Shown: positions 1-9,046, counted from the first letter of the stretch. The stretch is 11,044 nt of DNA from Flavobacteriaceae bacterium (GCA_030590765.1 JAUVCP010000032.1:1-11044); one strand, 5' to 3'. The notes: generated by a model not told the origin, from the letters alone. A program made the numbers and translations.

Positions 1-1
1 A

Positions 2-33
2 TTTAAACCCTTCAATTTTATTTAAAGTTTAAA
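2..33. promoter_or_regulatory. Inverted repeat upstream of nagB-like gene, possible operator
   Basis: TTTAAAC (2-8) and its exact reverse complement GTTTAAA (27-33) flank an 18-bp spacer that ends in TTATTTAAA (18-26). The right arm ends two bases before the ATG at 36. A similar arrangement lies at 9226-9249, before the first gene of the second block. This may be a regulator binding site or part of an AT-rich promoter. Seven-bp AT-rich arms can arise by chance, and the window starts here, so the full upstream region is not visible. Confidence 0.3.
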
Positions 34-35
34 AT

Positions 36-761
36 ATGAATATAATCATTTCAAACACAAAAAAAGAACTTGGTAAAGTTGCAGCTCAAAAAGGAGCAGA
101 ATTGATTCAGACATCTATTCTTAAAAATGGAAAAGCAAATATAATTATTGCTACTGGTGCATCACAGTTTGAAATGTTGAAAGAACTAGTTAAAAAAAAT
201 ATTAACTGGTCAAAAGTTACTTGCTTTCATTTAGATGAATATATTGGCATGCCAATAACTCATCCTGCATCTTTTAGAAAATATTTAAAAGAACGTTTTG
301 TGGATCTTGTTAATGTAAATGAGTTTCTTTATATCAATACAGAAGAAAATCCCGATAAAGAGTGTAAACGACTTAAAGAAATTATCGGGCAATTGTCTAT
401 TGATGTTGCCTTTGTAGGAATTGGAGAAAACGGGCATTTAGCCTTTAATGATCCACCCGCTGATTTTGAGACTGAAGAACCATATATTGTAGTGAATCTC
501 GATAAAGATTGTAGAATGCAACAGATGGGTGAAGGGTGGTTCAATACTTTTGAAGATGTTCCAAAACAAGCTATTAGTATGTCTATTAATCAAATTTTAA
601 AATCAAAAAGTATTATTTGTTCTGTACCTGACAAGCGAAAGTCAAAAGCTGTTAAAGGGGCAGTACAGGGAGAAGTTACACCCATGGTTCCTTCTTCAGT
701 TTTACAAAATCATAAGGCAACATGGCTTTACCTTGACAAAGAAGCAGCATCATTACTTTAA
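36..761 (+). CDS. NagB-like glucosamine-6-phosphate deaminase family protein
   Basis: This 241-aa cytosolic protein has no signal peptide and belongs to the NagB/6-phosphogluconolactonase-type sugar-phosphate isomerase fold. Family members typically convert glucosamine-6-phosphate to fructose-6-phosphate plus ammonia. Visible motifs are an ATGAS phosphate-binding loop (residues 39-43), HLDEY (65-69; D67 matches the catalytic Asp of NagB) and [12 protein letters not shown] (128-139; H134 matches the catalytic His). E. coli NagB has Asp and Glu where this protein has E131 and D139, so the two acidic positions are swapped in type. It is also about 25 residues shorter than the E. coli enzyme. The ATG at 36 fits the family N-terminus. 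It is probably the first gene of an operon, ending 10 bp before the next gene's preferred start. The family call is firm. The substrate is not: another amino-sugar or keto-sugar phosphate is possible. Confidence 0.85.
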   Translation: MNIIISNTKKELGKVAAQKGAELIQTSILKNGKANIIIATGASQFEMLKELVKKNINWSKVTCFHLDEYIGMPITHPASFRKYLKERFVDLVNVNEFLYINTEENPDKECKRLKEIIGQLSIDVAFVGIGENGHLAFNDPPADFETEEPYIVVNLDKDCRMQQMGEGWFNTFEDVPKQAISMSINQILKSKSIICSVPDKRKSKAVKGAVQGEVTPMVPSSVLQNHKATWLYLDKEAASLL

Positions 762-771
762 AAAATTAAAA

Positions 772-2127
772 ATGGCAGAATCTAAAAGGATGAATAGAAG
801 AACATTTATCGGTAACAGTTCTAAATTTATAGCTGCAACTGCGATTTTACCCATGGGACTGTCTCATCCCGTTTTTGCAAAATCCCCAAAAACAAAATTA
901 AAAATAGCAATGGTTGGAACCGGTATACGTGGTACAAGTACTTGGGGTAAAGAATTGGTGGAGTATTATGGTGACTTTGTAGAAATGGTAGGGTTATGCG
1001 ATAGCAATTATAAACGTTTGGAGGTTGCTAAAAAAAGAATTGGGACTTCTGCCAAGACTTATGAAGCAAAAGATTTTGATTTAATGATCAAAGAAACTAG
1101 ACCAGACTCAGTTATAGTTACTACTACTGATAGTGCACATGAAAAATATATTGTAAGAGCTATGGAGTTGGGTTGTAATGTTATTTCAGAAAAACCTATA
1201 GCTACAGAAGTCGATCATTGTCAACGGATTTTAGATACCGAAGTAAGAACGGGTCAAAAAGTAGATGTTACCTTTAATGTTCGATATATGATGGAATCTG
1301 ATGCGATCAAAAAAATTATTTTATCAGGAGATCTGGGTAAAATTATTTCTATTGATTTTCAGGAATATTTAGATGTCAATCATGGGGCATCCTATTATAG
1401 AAGATGGCACGGTAAAATTAAAAATTCGGGATCTTTATTAGTTCATAAAGCATCACATCACTTTGATATGGTTAACTGGTTGCTGGATGCAGAACCACTA
1501 GAAGTAAAAGCAACAGGACGTTTGGCTTATTATGGGAATAATAATTCATTTAGGGGCAGAAATTGTCGAACCTGTACTTTTCAGAATAAATGTAAATTTT
1601 ATTGGGATATGACAAAAAGTAAAAATTCTATGGAATTATACGGTAAATGTGAAGATGTAGATGGTTACTTTCGTGATGGTTGTGTCTGGGATAACGAGAT
1701 TGATTCGTATGATACTTCTGTAGTAGAAGTTTTATATAATAATGGTACAATTCTAAATTACTCAATGAATGCATTTATGCCTTATGAAGGGCAACGTATT
1801 TCTTTAACTGGGGAAAAAGGCAGATTAGATGTGAGAATTTTTGCACGTCAACCTTGGAAAACAGATCATAGTATTGAGTTACGTTTATCAAAGAATTTTG
1901 GTGATTCAATAACATGGGGTATTACTCCACCTAAAGGAGGTCATGGTGGAGCAGATGATAAGATGAAGGATATGCTTCTCAAACCAAATCAACCTGATCC
2001 TTTAAACAAACGAGCTGGTAGCCGAGCAGGTATTTTATCAAGTTTAATAGGTATTGCTGCACGTCAATCAATAGAAACAGGAGAAAAAATTGAAGTTTTA
2101 AAATTGATTCGCTTTCCAAAAAAATAA
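772..2127 (+). CDS. Tat-exported Gfo/Idh/MocA family oxidoreductase with cysteine cluster
   Basis: This is a 451-aa NAD(P)-dependent oxidoreductase of the Gfo/Idh/MocA family, likely acting on a sugar in the periplasm. Numbering is from ATG 772. A twin-arginine signal NRRTFIG (8-14) is followed by a hydrophobic stretch and a likely cleavage site after VFA (34-36). The Rossmann loop is GTGIRG (49-54) and the family EKP motif is at 140-142. Where many relatives have Asp four residues before the catalytic His, this protein reads HKASHHFD (225-232). A C-x2-C-x5-C set (265, 268, 274) plus Cys293 and Cys304 suggests a bound metal or a structural site. The start is uncertain. TTG 733 would overlap the upstream gene; ATG 772 has an A-rich leader; ATG 790 would begin MNRRTF and is also credible. 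The gap to the next gene is 9 bp, so co-transcription is likely. Substrate is unknown. It could act on a keto-sugar intermediate, or as an NAD-dependent glycosidase of the GH109 type, though that is less likely. Confidence 0.85.
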   Translation: MAESKRMNRRTFIGNSSKFIAATAILPMGLSHPVFAKSPKTKLKIAMVGTGIRGTSTWGKELVEYYGDFVEMVGLCDSNYKRLEVAKKRIGTSAKTYEAKDFDLMIKETRPDSVIVTTTDSAHEKYIVRAMELGCNVISEKPIATEVDHCQRILDTEVRTGQKVDVTFNVRYMMESDAIKKIILSGDLGKIISIDFQEYLDVNHGASYYRRWHGKIKNSGSLLVHKASHHFDMVNWLLDAEPLEVKATGRLAYYGNNNSFRGRNCRTCTFQNKCKFYWDMTKSKNSMELYGKCEDVDGYFRDGCVWDNEIDSYDTSVVEVLYNNGTILNYSMNAFMPYEGQRISLTGEKGRLDVRIFARQPWKTDHSIELRLSKNFGDSITWGITPPKGGHGGADDKMKDMLLKPNQPDPLNKRAGSRAGILSSLIGIAARQSIETGEKIEVLKLIRFPKK

Positions 2128-2136
2128 ATAATAATT

Positions 2137-5109
2137 ATGATATCAATACAGTATTCCAGATTCACCTTATTAAGTATATTATTGTTTTTGAGTATTTTAC
2201 AAATGCAATCTCAAATGACTGATATCACACAAGGAAAATTATTACGCGGTGAAAAATGGCAAAAATTTGATGTAAAAAATGCTACTGCAGATTTTTATGT
2301 CTCCACAGATGGAAATGACAGTTGGTCTGGAACACTGGCTAACCAAAATGCCAATAAAACTGATGGACCTTTTGCGACAATAGAAAGAGCTCAGAAAGCC
2401 GTTCGAGAATTAAAAGTAGATATTTACAAGCCAAAAAAAGATCCGGTTGAAACGCGATGGATCGGATCTCCTCATAAATTAGGAAAGGGAAAAGATATTG
2501 TTGTTTTAATTCGTGATGGTTATTATTCGTTTGAAAATTCCCTTGTTTTTAAACCTGAAGATGGTGGTGAGCGTGTAGAAACCAACTTACCAACAGGAGC
2601 TTTTGAGTACCATAAACTACGCGATCATTATGTGACTTATGCCGCTTATCCAGATGAAAAACCAATAATTTCAGGCGGGAAACAAATTACAAACTGGAAA
2701 CAGAATGGCAAGATATGGACGACCAAAATAAATGATCATACAGTAAAAATGTTACTCACAAATGGCAAGCTTCAAACTTTGGCACGCACCCCAAACACAG
2801 GCTATTTTACACCTCCATCAGTTTCAAAAACTACTGGCGAATTACCTTTCAGGAAAGGTGATATAAAAAAATGGGATGACATGGAAGACAATCGTGTATT
2901 CATGCTTTTGCGTTGGCACAGCGGAATTAATTCTTTTGCAAAAATTGATGAAAAAAATAAGATTGCCTATTTCAAGAATCCCGAAAATGGAGTTGTAATT
3001 GTTCCTCCTCGCTATTACGTAGAAAATATAAAAGCCTTGTTAGATGCCCCAGGAGAATGGTTTTTTGATAAAAAAAACAAAGAATTGAGTTATCTTCCTG
3101 AAGATGAAAATATCGACCCAAATAACTTAAACATCTTCTCTTCTCAATTAGATCAATTGATTTCTATTAGAGGAGAAAAAAATAAACCTGTTAGAAACTT
3201 AAGATTATACGGACTTACTTTTGAAGGCACGCTGCCTGGAAATAATGCAATTACTATTGAATATGCTCATGCTTTCGAATTAGTGAATTCTGAAATACGT
3301 TCCTGCGAGGGAGCCGGAATTCGTTTGAATAAAGGATGCTACCAAACTCGAATTATTGAAAATCGTTTTGAAAAAATAGAAAACCGGGTAATTATTGTTG
3401 AAGGCGAAGAAAATCCTAAAGGTGCTGAAGATATTCTTCGTGAAACTACTATTTCGTACAATCAAATTTACGATTGTGGAGGTGTAAATATTTATGCTGT
3501 AAATTCTCTTTATACAACCATTTCACACAACTACATTACAAAAACCAGAGGTCGTTATGCTATTGATGTTGGTCGCTGGAGAAATCTGGAGGAAGCAATT
3601 GACGGAAATTATTTAGTAGAATACAATCACCTGGATGACGTTCAAAAAGATGCTGATGATTCGGGTGCAATCAAAACTACCGGGTTAACCTTCAATTCTG
3701 TGGTTCGCCGAAATTTGATCCATGATGTAAATGCCGGATTTTTCAATGATAATGTTGCATTTTGGTTTGATAATATGTCTTCTCAATGGGTATCTGAAGA
3801 GAATATTTACTATAATCTTGCACAGGGTGAAATGAAATTATGTGCTGCAAATTTGGTAGATAATATCTATCGAAATAACTTCAAAATAGATGCTCCAAAA
3901 AATAAACCGGAAAAGATCATTGACGGAGAACCTGAAATTAAATACAGTAATTTAATGGTCTCTATTCCACAAAAAACACCTTCCGGAGCTGCTACAACAG
4001 GAAGCATTATTAATATAAGTGCCGAATTAAATAATGTGGGATCTACGGGAATTATTTCTATTGATCTTTATCTGGATGGAAAGATCTATAAAAAGAAATT
4101 GTTCCCAATTATTCATAACAACTCAAGCACAATAAAATTCGATCTTCGTATCTACGAACCAGGTAAACATGAAGTGGCAATTGGTGAAACCGCATATAAA
4201 TCTTTTAATGTAGAAGGTGATAAACCTGCATTTGTTTTTGAAGATCTGAATCTTTCTCAAAACAGAATTCCTTCAGGAGAAAAAGTTACAATCATTGCAA
4301 CCGCTAAAAACCTGCAAAACTCAGCCCAAAAAACGCATGTACAACTTTTTGTTGATAATAAAATTATTGCTGAAAATAGAATTATAGTAGAGGCAAATGA
4401 AACAAAAATGGTTGAATTTCAATTTAAGTCAAAAGCAGGTGAACATGTTGTTCGAATTGGAAATAGCGCAGAAACAAACCTTTCTGTGTATGATCAAAAG
4501 GAGTTGACTATTTCAAAAAAATCTGTAAAAACTTACACTTCACCAACAGCAGAACCATCTGAAATAAAGATTGATACAAAAAATAAAATTTATAAAATTA
4601 AAGCAAGTGGTTCCGATTTTTTCCATGCTGAAGATTCATACGCATCCATTTTTGTGAAAAAGGTAAAAGGTGATTTTGTGGCAATAGTAAAAATTACTGC
4701 TTTTGGTAACCGTACACACGAATGGTTTCGTTCAGGACTGTTCGTTCGAAACAATATCACAAAAAGTTTTGATACAGAACCAGGAAGTAAAGGCTCTGTT
4801 TTAATGTTTGGATCTACAGGCCGTGCTGGAATTAATTACGATGAATTTGGAGATGGTTGCATGCACAAAGCTAGTAGTGAGAATATCCCTGAAAATGTAA
4901 CTGTTCCAATATGGTTAAAACTGGTTCGTCATGGAAATAGTTTTACAGGATATGTAAGTTATGACGGCACAAATTGGAAAGTTGAACGAAAAACAAATGA
5001 TATTCCCGGATTAAACTCTGCGGTTGATATTGGTATGGCTGCTGGATCTCCAGATAAAAAACAGTATTGGGTAGAGTTCCAAGATTTTAAAATTGTAGTA
5101 GAAAAATAG
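2137..5109 (+). CDS. Secreted right-handed beta-helix glycosidase-like protein (GH141-like) with CARDB-type and ConA-like domains
   Basis: This 990-aa protein starts with a signal peptide (about residues 1-25). The catalytic-type part opens with FYVSTDGNDSWSGTL (53-67) and continues as a parallel beta-helix with repeated short N- and I-rich turns to about residue 590. Acid-rich conserved-looking stretches are DADDSGAIKTTG (505-516) and FWFDNMSS (542-549), which are candidates for the active-site face. Two tandem CARDB/Ig-like beta-sandwiches follow (about 604-697 and 698-786), then a concanavalin-like domain of DUF1349 type (about 809-990) that may bind carbohydrate. The opening motif resembles secreted GH141 proteins (known activities: alpha-L-fucosidase, xylanase), but several beta-helix families share it, so GH141 is an inference. 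It lies 9 bp after the oxidoreductase gene. Large helix proteins of this kind usually act outside the cell or in the periplasm on polysaccharide side chains. A polysaccharide lyase is the main alternative. Confidence 0.72.
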   Translation: MISIQYSRFTLLSILLFLSILQMQSQMTDITQGKLLRGEKWQKFDVKNATADFYVSTDGNDSWSGTLANQNANKTDGPFATIERAQKAVRELKVDIYKPKKDPVETRWIGSPHKLGKGKDIVVLIRDGYYSFENSLVFKPEDGGERVETNLPTGAFEYHKLRDHYVTYAAYPDEKPIISGGKQITNWKQNGKIWTTKINDHTVKMLLTNGKLQTLARTPNTGYFTPPSVSKTTGELPFRKGDIKKWDDMEDNRVFMLLRWHSGINSFAKIDEKNKIAYFKNPENGVVIVPPRYYVENIKALLDAPGEWFFDKKNKELSYLPEDENIDPNNLNIFSSQLDQLISIRGEKNKPVRNLRLYGLTFEGTLPGNNAITIEYAHAFELVNSEIRSCEGAGIRLNKGCYQTRIIENRFEKIENRVIIVEGEENPKGAEDILRETTISYNQIYDCGGVNIYAVNSLYTTISHNYITKTRGRYAIDVGRWRNLEEAIDGNYLVEYNHLDDVQKDADDSGAIKTTGLTFNSVVRRNLIHDVNAGFFNDNVAFWFDNMSSQWVSEENIYYNLAQGEMKLCAANLVDNIYRNNFKIDAPKNKPEKIIDGEPEIKYSNLMVSIPQKTPSGAATTGSIINISAELNNVGSTGIISIDLYLDGKIYKKKLFPIIHNNSSTIKFDLRIYEPGKHEVAIGETAYKSFNVEGDKPAFVFEDLNLSQNRIPSGEKVTIIATAKNLQNSAQKTHVQLFVDNKIIAENRIIVEANETKMVEFQFKSKAGEHVVRIGNSAETNLSVYDQKELTISKKSVKTYTSPTAEPSEIKIDTKNKIYKIKASGSDFFHAEDSYASIFVKKVKGDFVAIVKITAFGNRTHEWFRSGLFVRNNITKSFDTEPGSKGSVLMFGSTGRAGINYDEFGDGCMHKASSENIPENVTVPIWLKLVRHGNSFTGYVSYDGTNWKVERKTNDIPGLNSAVDIGMAAGSPDKKQYWVEFQDFKIVVEK

Positions 5110-5115
5110 AAAGTT

Positions 5116-5153
5116 GTTATTTGATAATTAGAATAAATGATTTAACAAATAAC
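5116..5153. repeat. 8-bp inverted repeat in the gap before the GH106-like gene
   Basis: GTTATTTG (5116-5123) and its exact reverse complement CAAATAAC (5146-5153) are separated by 22 bp in the 73-bp gap between the beta-helix and GH106-like genes. There is no T-run directly after the right arm, so it does not look like a classic intrinsic terminator. It could be an RNA hairpin that tunes read-through or translation, an internal promoter element, or chance in AT-rich DNA. Confidence 0.3.
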
Positions 5154-5182
5154 TATGGACTTAAATGTAAAAACAAAGTATT

Positions 5183-8100
5183 ATGTTTAAAAAACTAACA
5201 CTGAGTTTAAGTATTTTATTGATAATTTCTAGTTGTAATATAAATACGGAAAACAAAAAAAAGGCTGGAGAGTCAAATATTAATTCTCTTGAAGAATTGA
5301 TATCTTTATTTAAAGATCCGCCAAATCAATATCGATCTGTACCTTTATGGGTGTGGAATGATGATGTAACCAAAGCGCAAATAGATGAGCAACTAAACGA
5401 TTTCAAAACAAATGACATAGGTGGTTTGTTTATTCATCCAAGACCAGGATTAATTACATCTTATTTGTCGGAAGATTGGTTTTCGCTTAGTAGATACGCT
5501 GTAAAAAAAGGTAAAGAATTAGGCTTAGATATTTGGCTTTATGATGAAAACTCTTACCCAAGTGGATTTGCCGGTGGTCATGTTCCTGCAGAAATGCCAG
5601 AATCGTATAATGAGGGTGCTGGATTAAAACTTGAAAAAGTTAATAAATTACCCAAGAATGTGAATACTTTTTATCTGGTACTAAAACAGGAGGATTCCAA
5701 ATTTATAGATGTTACTGATAAATTGGACAAAGAAAAAAATAGAGAAGGTGACTATTATCTGTATGAAAAGAAATATTATGAAAAACTGGGATGGCATGGT
5801 GGCTTTTCATATGTGGATCTGCTGCATGATGGTGTAACGGAGAAATTTATAGAATTGACCATGACCGGTTATGAAAAGGCCTTTGGAAATGAATTTGGAA
5901 AAACTGTTCCCGGAATTTTTACCGATGAACCTAATGTAGTTTCACCAGGCGGACTTAGATGGACACCTTCACTTTTTAAGGAATTTAAGAAACGCTGGGG
6001 TTATGACCTGAAGGTAAACCTCCCGTCATTAGATTACGAAATAGGAGACTGGAAAAGAATCAGACATAATTATTACGCTACTTTATTGGAATTATTTATT
6101 GAAAGATGGAGTAAACCCTGGTACAATTATACCGAAAAGAACAATTTAGACTGGACAGGTCATTATTGGGAACACGGGTGGCCAAATCCCACCCATGGTG
6201 CAGATAATATGGCGATGTATGCCTGGCATCAAATGCCGGCTGTTGATATTTTGATGAATGAATACAGTGAATATGTAAATGCACAATTCGGTAATGTAAG
6301 ATCTATTAAAGAATTGAGTAGTGTTGCCAATCAGATGGGGAAAACCAGAACTTTAAGTGAAACTTATGGAGCTGCTGGCTGGGACTTACGATTTGAGGAT
6401 ATGAAAAGAATTGGTGATTGGCAATATGTATTGGGAGTAAATTTTCTTAATCAACATTTATCATTTATGACCATTGAAGGTGCTCGAAAAAGGGACCATC
6501 CTCAATCTTTTTCTTATCATGAACCCTGGTGGAAAAATTATAAAGTACAGACAGATTATTTTGCCCGATTATCTTTAGCACTTTCTGCTGGAAAGCAGAT
6601 AAATAATATTTTGGTATTAGAACCTACTTCAACAGCATGGATGTATTTTTCTGGCTTAACTACTAACAACAAATTCTCAGCAATAGGTCCCGTATTTCAG
6701 AATTTTGTTACAAATCTTGAACAGAATCAAATTGAGTTTGATCTTGCATCTGAAAATATAGTGAAGAATATTGGTAGTATTAAAGATCAAAATTTTGTTG
6801 TAGGTGAAAGATCTTATGCTATGGTTGTCATACCTCCAACATTAGAAAATCTGGATAAATCTACTTTTGAATTGATCAAAGCTTATTTAAAAAATGGAGG
6901 AAAGGTGATTTCCTTCAACGAGATTCCTAGATATATAGATGGAATAGAAAATAAAGAGTTAAAAGCAATTGTAGAAAAGTACTCTAAACAATGGATCAAA
7001 GGTAATGTTATATCTGATCTGAAGATTTCTAAAAATATTCAGTTTCAACAATCTGAAAATATAGGAGGAAAATTATTCCATCATCGTCGTAATTTTAAAG
7101 ACGGGCAAATCTTGTTCATAGTAAATACAAGTATTGATAGCTGGTCGAAAGGTGCTTTTACAATTGAGGGTAAATCTGTAAAAGAATTAAATTTAGCAAA
7201 TGGCGATATAAGTCCATATTCAAGTAATACAACAGGAAATTCATTGAAAATTGACTTTGATCTACCTCCTTCTGGGAGTTTATTGCTTTTGATTGGTGAT
7301 AGTCTGTCAACAGAAAAGGATAAATATATAGCTCCCGAAAAACCAAAAATCATGAAGCCAACCAATGGGCTAGAGGTTGAAATGAACGATGTCAATGTTT
7401 TAACACTTGACTACTGTGATCTTAATCTTGATGGAAAAGTTGAAAAAGACATATACTTTTTTAATGCTTCAAATAAAATATTTAAACATTACGGATTTGA
7501 TGGCAATCCATGGGGTGAGTCAGTACAGTATAAAACATCTATCGTTGATAGAAATAATTTTTTAGATAAACTCGGATTTGAGGTAAGTTATCCATTTACA
7601 GTTGACCATAATTTAGAAGTTAAAAAACTTCAGGTTGTAATTGAGCATCCTGAACTCTGGCAGTTATTGATCAATGGTAAAAAAGTATCTCCAGAGCCTT
7701 CAAAATTTTGGCTTGATCGAAAGTTTGGGGTTTATAGTATTGGTCAACACGTTGTTAAGGGTAATAATCAAATTACACTTGTTGCACCCGTAATGACAGT
7801 TTATTCTGAAGTAGAATCTATTTATATTCTGGGTGATTTCAGTCTGGAACCTCAAAAGAAAGGATGGAAACTTATCTCTCCAAAACCTCTTCAATTAGGA
7901 AGCTGGAAGGGTCAGGGTTATCCGTTTTATTCTGATAAAGTGACTTATTCCAAGACTTATACAATTGCTTCTAAAAGTGAAAGAAATCATTATGTCATAA
8001 AACTGTTAGACTGGAATGGAAGTGTTGCTGAGGTGAAAGTAAATAATAAATTTGTTGGTGTAATTTTCTCACCACCTTATGAACTGGATATAAAAGATTA

Positions 8101-9046
8101 TCTCAAAGAAGGAAATAATGATATATCTGTAATTGTTTCAGGAACATTAAAAAATCTTTTAGGTCCTCACCATTTTGGATCAGGTCGTGGTTCAGTGCGT
8201 CCGGCATCTTTTGCCAATGCTAATAGCCATATTCCTTCAGGAAAACAATATGACTTTATTGATTATGGCTTATTTCAGGATTTCATGTTGATTGAGTCTG
8301 TTGGATCATCTCAAAAAGTGTATTGGAAAGCAGAACGTGTTATTAAACCCGTTTTTATCACAAAAGATTCAATAAGTAGAGGGAAACCTATTTCAATTTC
8401 TATTGCCACAAAAACGATGGGTGCAGAAATAAGATATACATTGGATGGCAGTGAACCTAACCGATCATCTCTTCTTTATTCTCAACCCATATTATTGAAA
8501 AAAAGTGCAATTGTAACCGTACGATCCTTTAAGGATAGATTTATTTCCAGTCCGGTATCCCAACATAAATACTTTGTCATTAAAAAAAGGGAAGAGGATA
8601 CTGGAAATTATAATTATAAAAAAGGAATGAAATATGCTTACTACGAAGGAGTATGGAGTAAAGTACCGGATTTTACTTTTTTAGAAATCATTGGAAAAGG
8701 TCAAATAGATGATTTTAATTTAGATCATCTGGAAAGAAGATTCGCTAATTTTTCGATAAATTTTAATGGATATATAAAAATTGATGAGGAAGGAATTTAT
8801 ACTTTTTATGTAAATTCAAATGATGGCAGTAATTTGTATATCAATGATATATTGATTGTGGAAAATGATGGCGTTCACGGAAGTACAGAAAGAATGGGTA
8901 AAATAAAACTTAGTCAGGGATTGCACCCTTTTCAATTACATTATTTTGATGGTGGAGGAAGTCAATCTTTGAATGTACAATATAAAGGACCGGGAGTTTC
9001 AAGACAAAAAATACCGATTGAACAATTATTTTATAGAAGTAAATAA
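5183..9046 (+). CDS. GH106-like glycoside hydrolase lipoprotein with chitobiase-C and PA14 domains
   Basis: This 1287-aa lipoprotein has lipobox ISSC with Cys18. The N-terminal half carries hallmarks of the GH106 (alpha-L-rhamnosidase) group: VPLWVWND (near 53-60), GGLFIHPRPG, a W-L-Y-D-E-N-SYPSG segment, FTDEPN (246-251), GHYWEHGWP (326-334) and SETYGAAGW (392-400). E249, E330 and E393 are candidate catalytic or metal-binding acids. The second half has beta-sandwich domains, including the stretch around HYGFDGNPWGESVQYK and a GH2-type sugar-binding-like fold to about 1045. Two extra modules follow: a chitobiase/hexosaminidase C-terminal-type domain (about 1055-1125, with RYTLDGSEP) and a PA14 domain (about 1149-1287, with F-Y-V-N-S-N-D-G-S). 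These make it longer than GH106 enzymes of around 1100 residues. Likely substrate is rhamnose or a similar deoxysugar on a complex glycan. Many relatives are uncharacterised, so activity is inferred. It is the last gene of block 1. Confidence 0.8.
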   Translation: MFKKLTLSLSILLIISSCNINTENKKKAGESNINSLEELISLFKDPPNQYRSVPLWVWNDDVTKAQIDEQLNDFKTNDIGGLFIHPRPGLITSYLSEDWFSLSRYAVKKGKELGLDIWLYDENSYPSGFAGGHVPAEMPESYNEGAGLKLEKVNKLPKNVNTFYLVLKQEDSKFIDVTDKLDKEKNREGDYYLYEKKYYEKLGWHGGFSYVDLLHDGVTEKFIELTMTGYEKAFGNEFGKTVPGIFTDEPNVVSPGGLRWTPSLFKEFKKRWGYDLKVNLPSLDYEIGDWKRIRHNYYATLLELFIERWSKPWYNYTEKNNLDWTGHYWEHGWPNPTHGADNMAMYAWHQMPAVDILMNEYSEYVNAQFGNVRSIKELSSVANQMGKTRTLSETYGAAGWDLRFEDMKRIGDWQYVLGVNFLNQHLSFMTIEGARKRDHPQSFSYHEPWWKNYKVQTDYFARLSLALSAGKQINNILVLEPTSTAWMYFSGLTTNNKFSAIGPVFQNFVTNLEQNQIEFDLASENIVKNIGSIKDQNFVVGERSYAMVVIPPTLENLDKSTFELIKAYLKNGGKVISFNEIPRYIDGIENKELKAIVEKYSKQWIKGNVISDLKISKNIQFQQSENIGGKLFHHRRNFKDGQILFIVNTSIDSWSKGAFTIEGKSVKELNLANGDISPYSSNTTGNSLKIDFDLPPSGSLLLLIGDSLSTEKDKYIAPEKPKIMKPTNGLEVEMNDVNVLTLDYCDLNLDGKVEKDIYFFNASNKIFKHYGFDGNPWGESVQYKTSIVDRNNFLDKLGFEVSYPFTVDHNLEVKKLQVVIEHPELWQLLINGKKVSPEPSKFWLDRKFGVYSIGQHVVKGNNQITLVAPVMTVYSEVESIYILGDFSLEPQKKGWKLISPKPLQLGSWKGQGYPFYSDKVTYSKTYTIASKSERNHYVIKLLDWNGSVAEVKVNNKFVGVIFSPPYELDIKDYLKEGNNDISVIVSGTLKNLLGPHHFGSGRGSVRPASFANANSHIPSGKQYDFIDYGLFQDFMLIESVGSSQKVYWKAERVIKPVFITKDSISRGKPISISIATKTMGAEIRYTLDGSEPNRSSLLYSQPILLKKSAIVTVRSFKDRFISSPVSQHKYFVIKKREEDTGNYNYKKGMKYAYYEGVWSKVPDFTFLEIIGKGQIDDFNLDHLERRFANFSINFNGYIKIDEEGIYTFYVNSNDGSNLYINDILIVENDGVHGSTERMGKIKLSQGLHPFQLHYFDGGGSQSLNVQYKGPGVSRQKIPIEQLFYRSK

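Noticed and set aside
733..771. TTG start at 733 extending the oxidoreductase into the nagB-like gene
   Set aside because: It overlaps the upstream gene by 29 bases and adds a 13-residue stretch ahead of an already adequate Tat signal; ATG 772 or 790 is more natural.
772..2127. Naming the oxidoreductase a GH109 alpha-N-acetylgalactosaminidase
   Set aside because: Tat signal, length and GxGxRG loop fit, but the cysteine cluster and HKASHHFD motif point to another Gfo/Idh subfamily; no alignment was available to settle it.
5120..5157. TTTG followed by TAACTATG as a Bacteroidota -33/-7 promoter
   Set aside because: The spacing is about 26 bp rather than about 19-21 and the -7 box has a mismatch.
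5155..5190. Tiny 11-codon ORF overlapping the start of the GH106-like gene, possible leader peptide
   Set aside because: Such short ORFs are expected by chance, and no attenuator structure or codon pattern supports it.
7081..7395. Minus-strand ORFs inside the GH106-like gene
   Set aside because: They lie wholly inside a long, well-supported coding region and show no recognisable motif.
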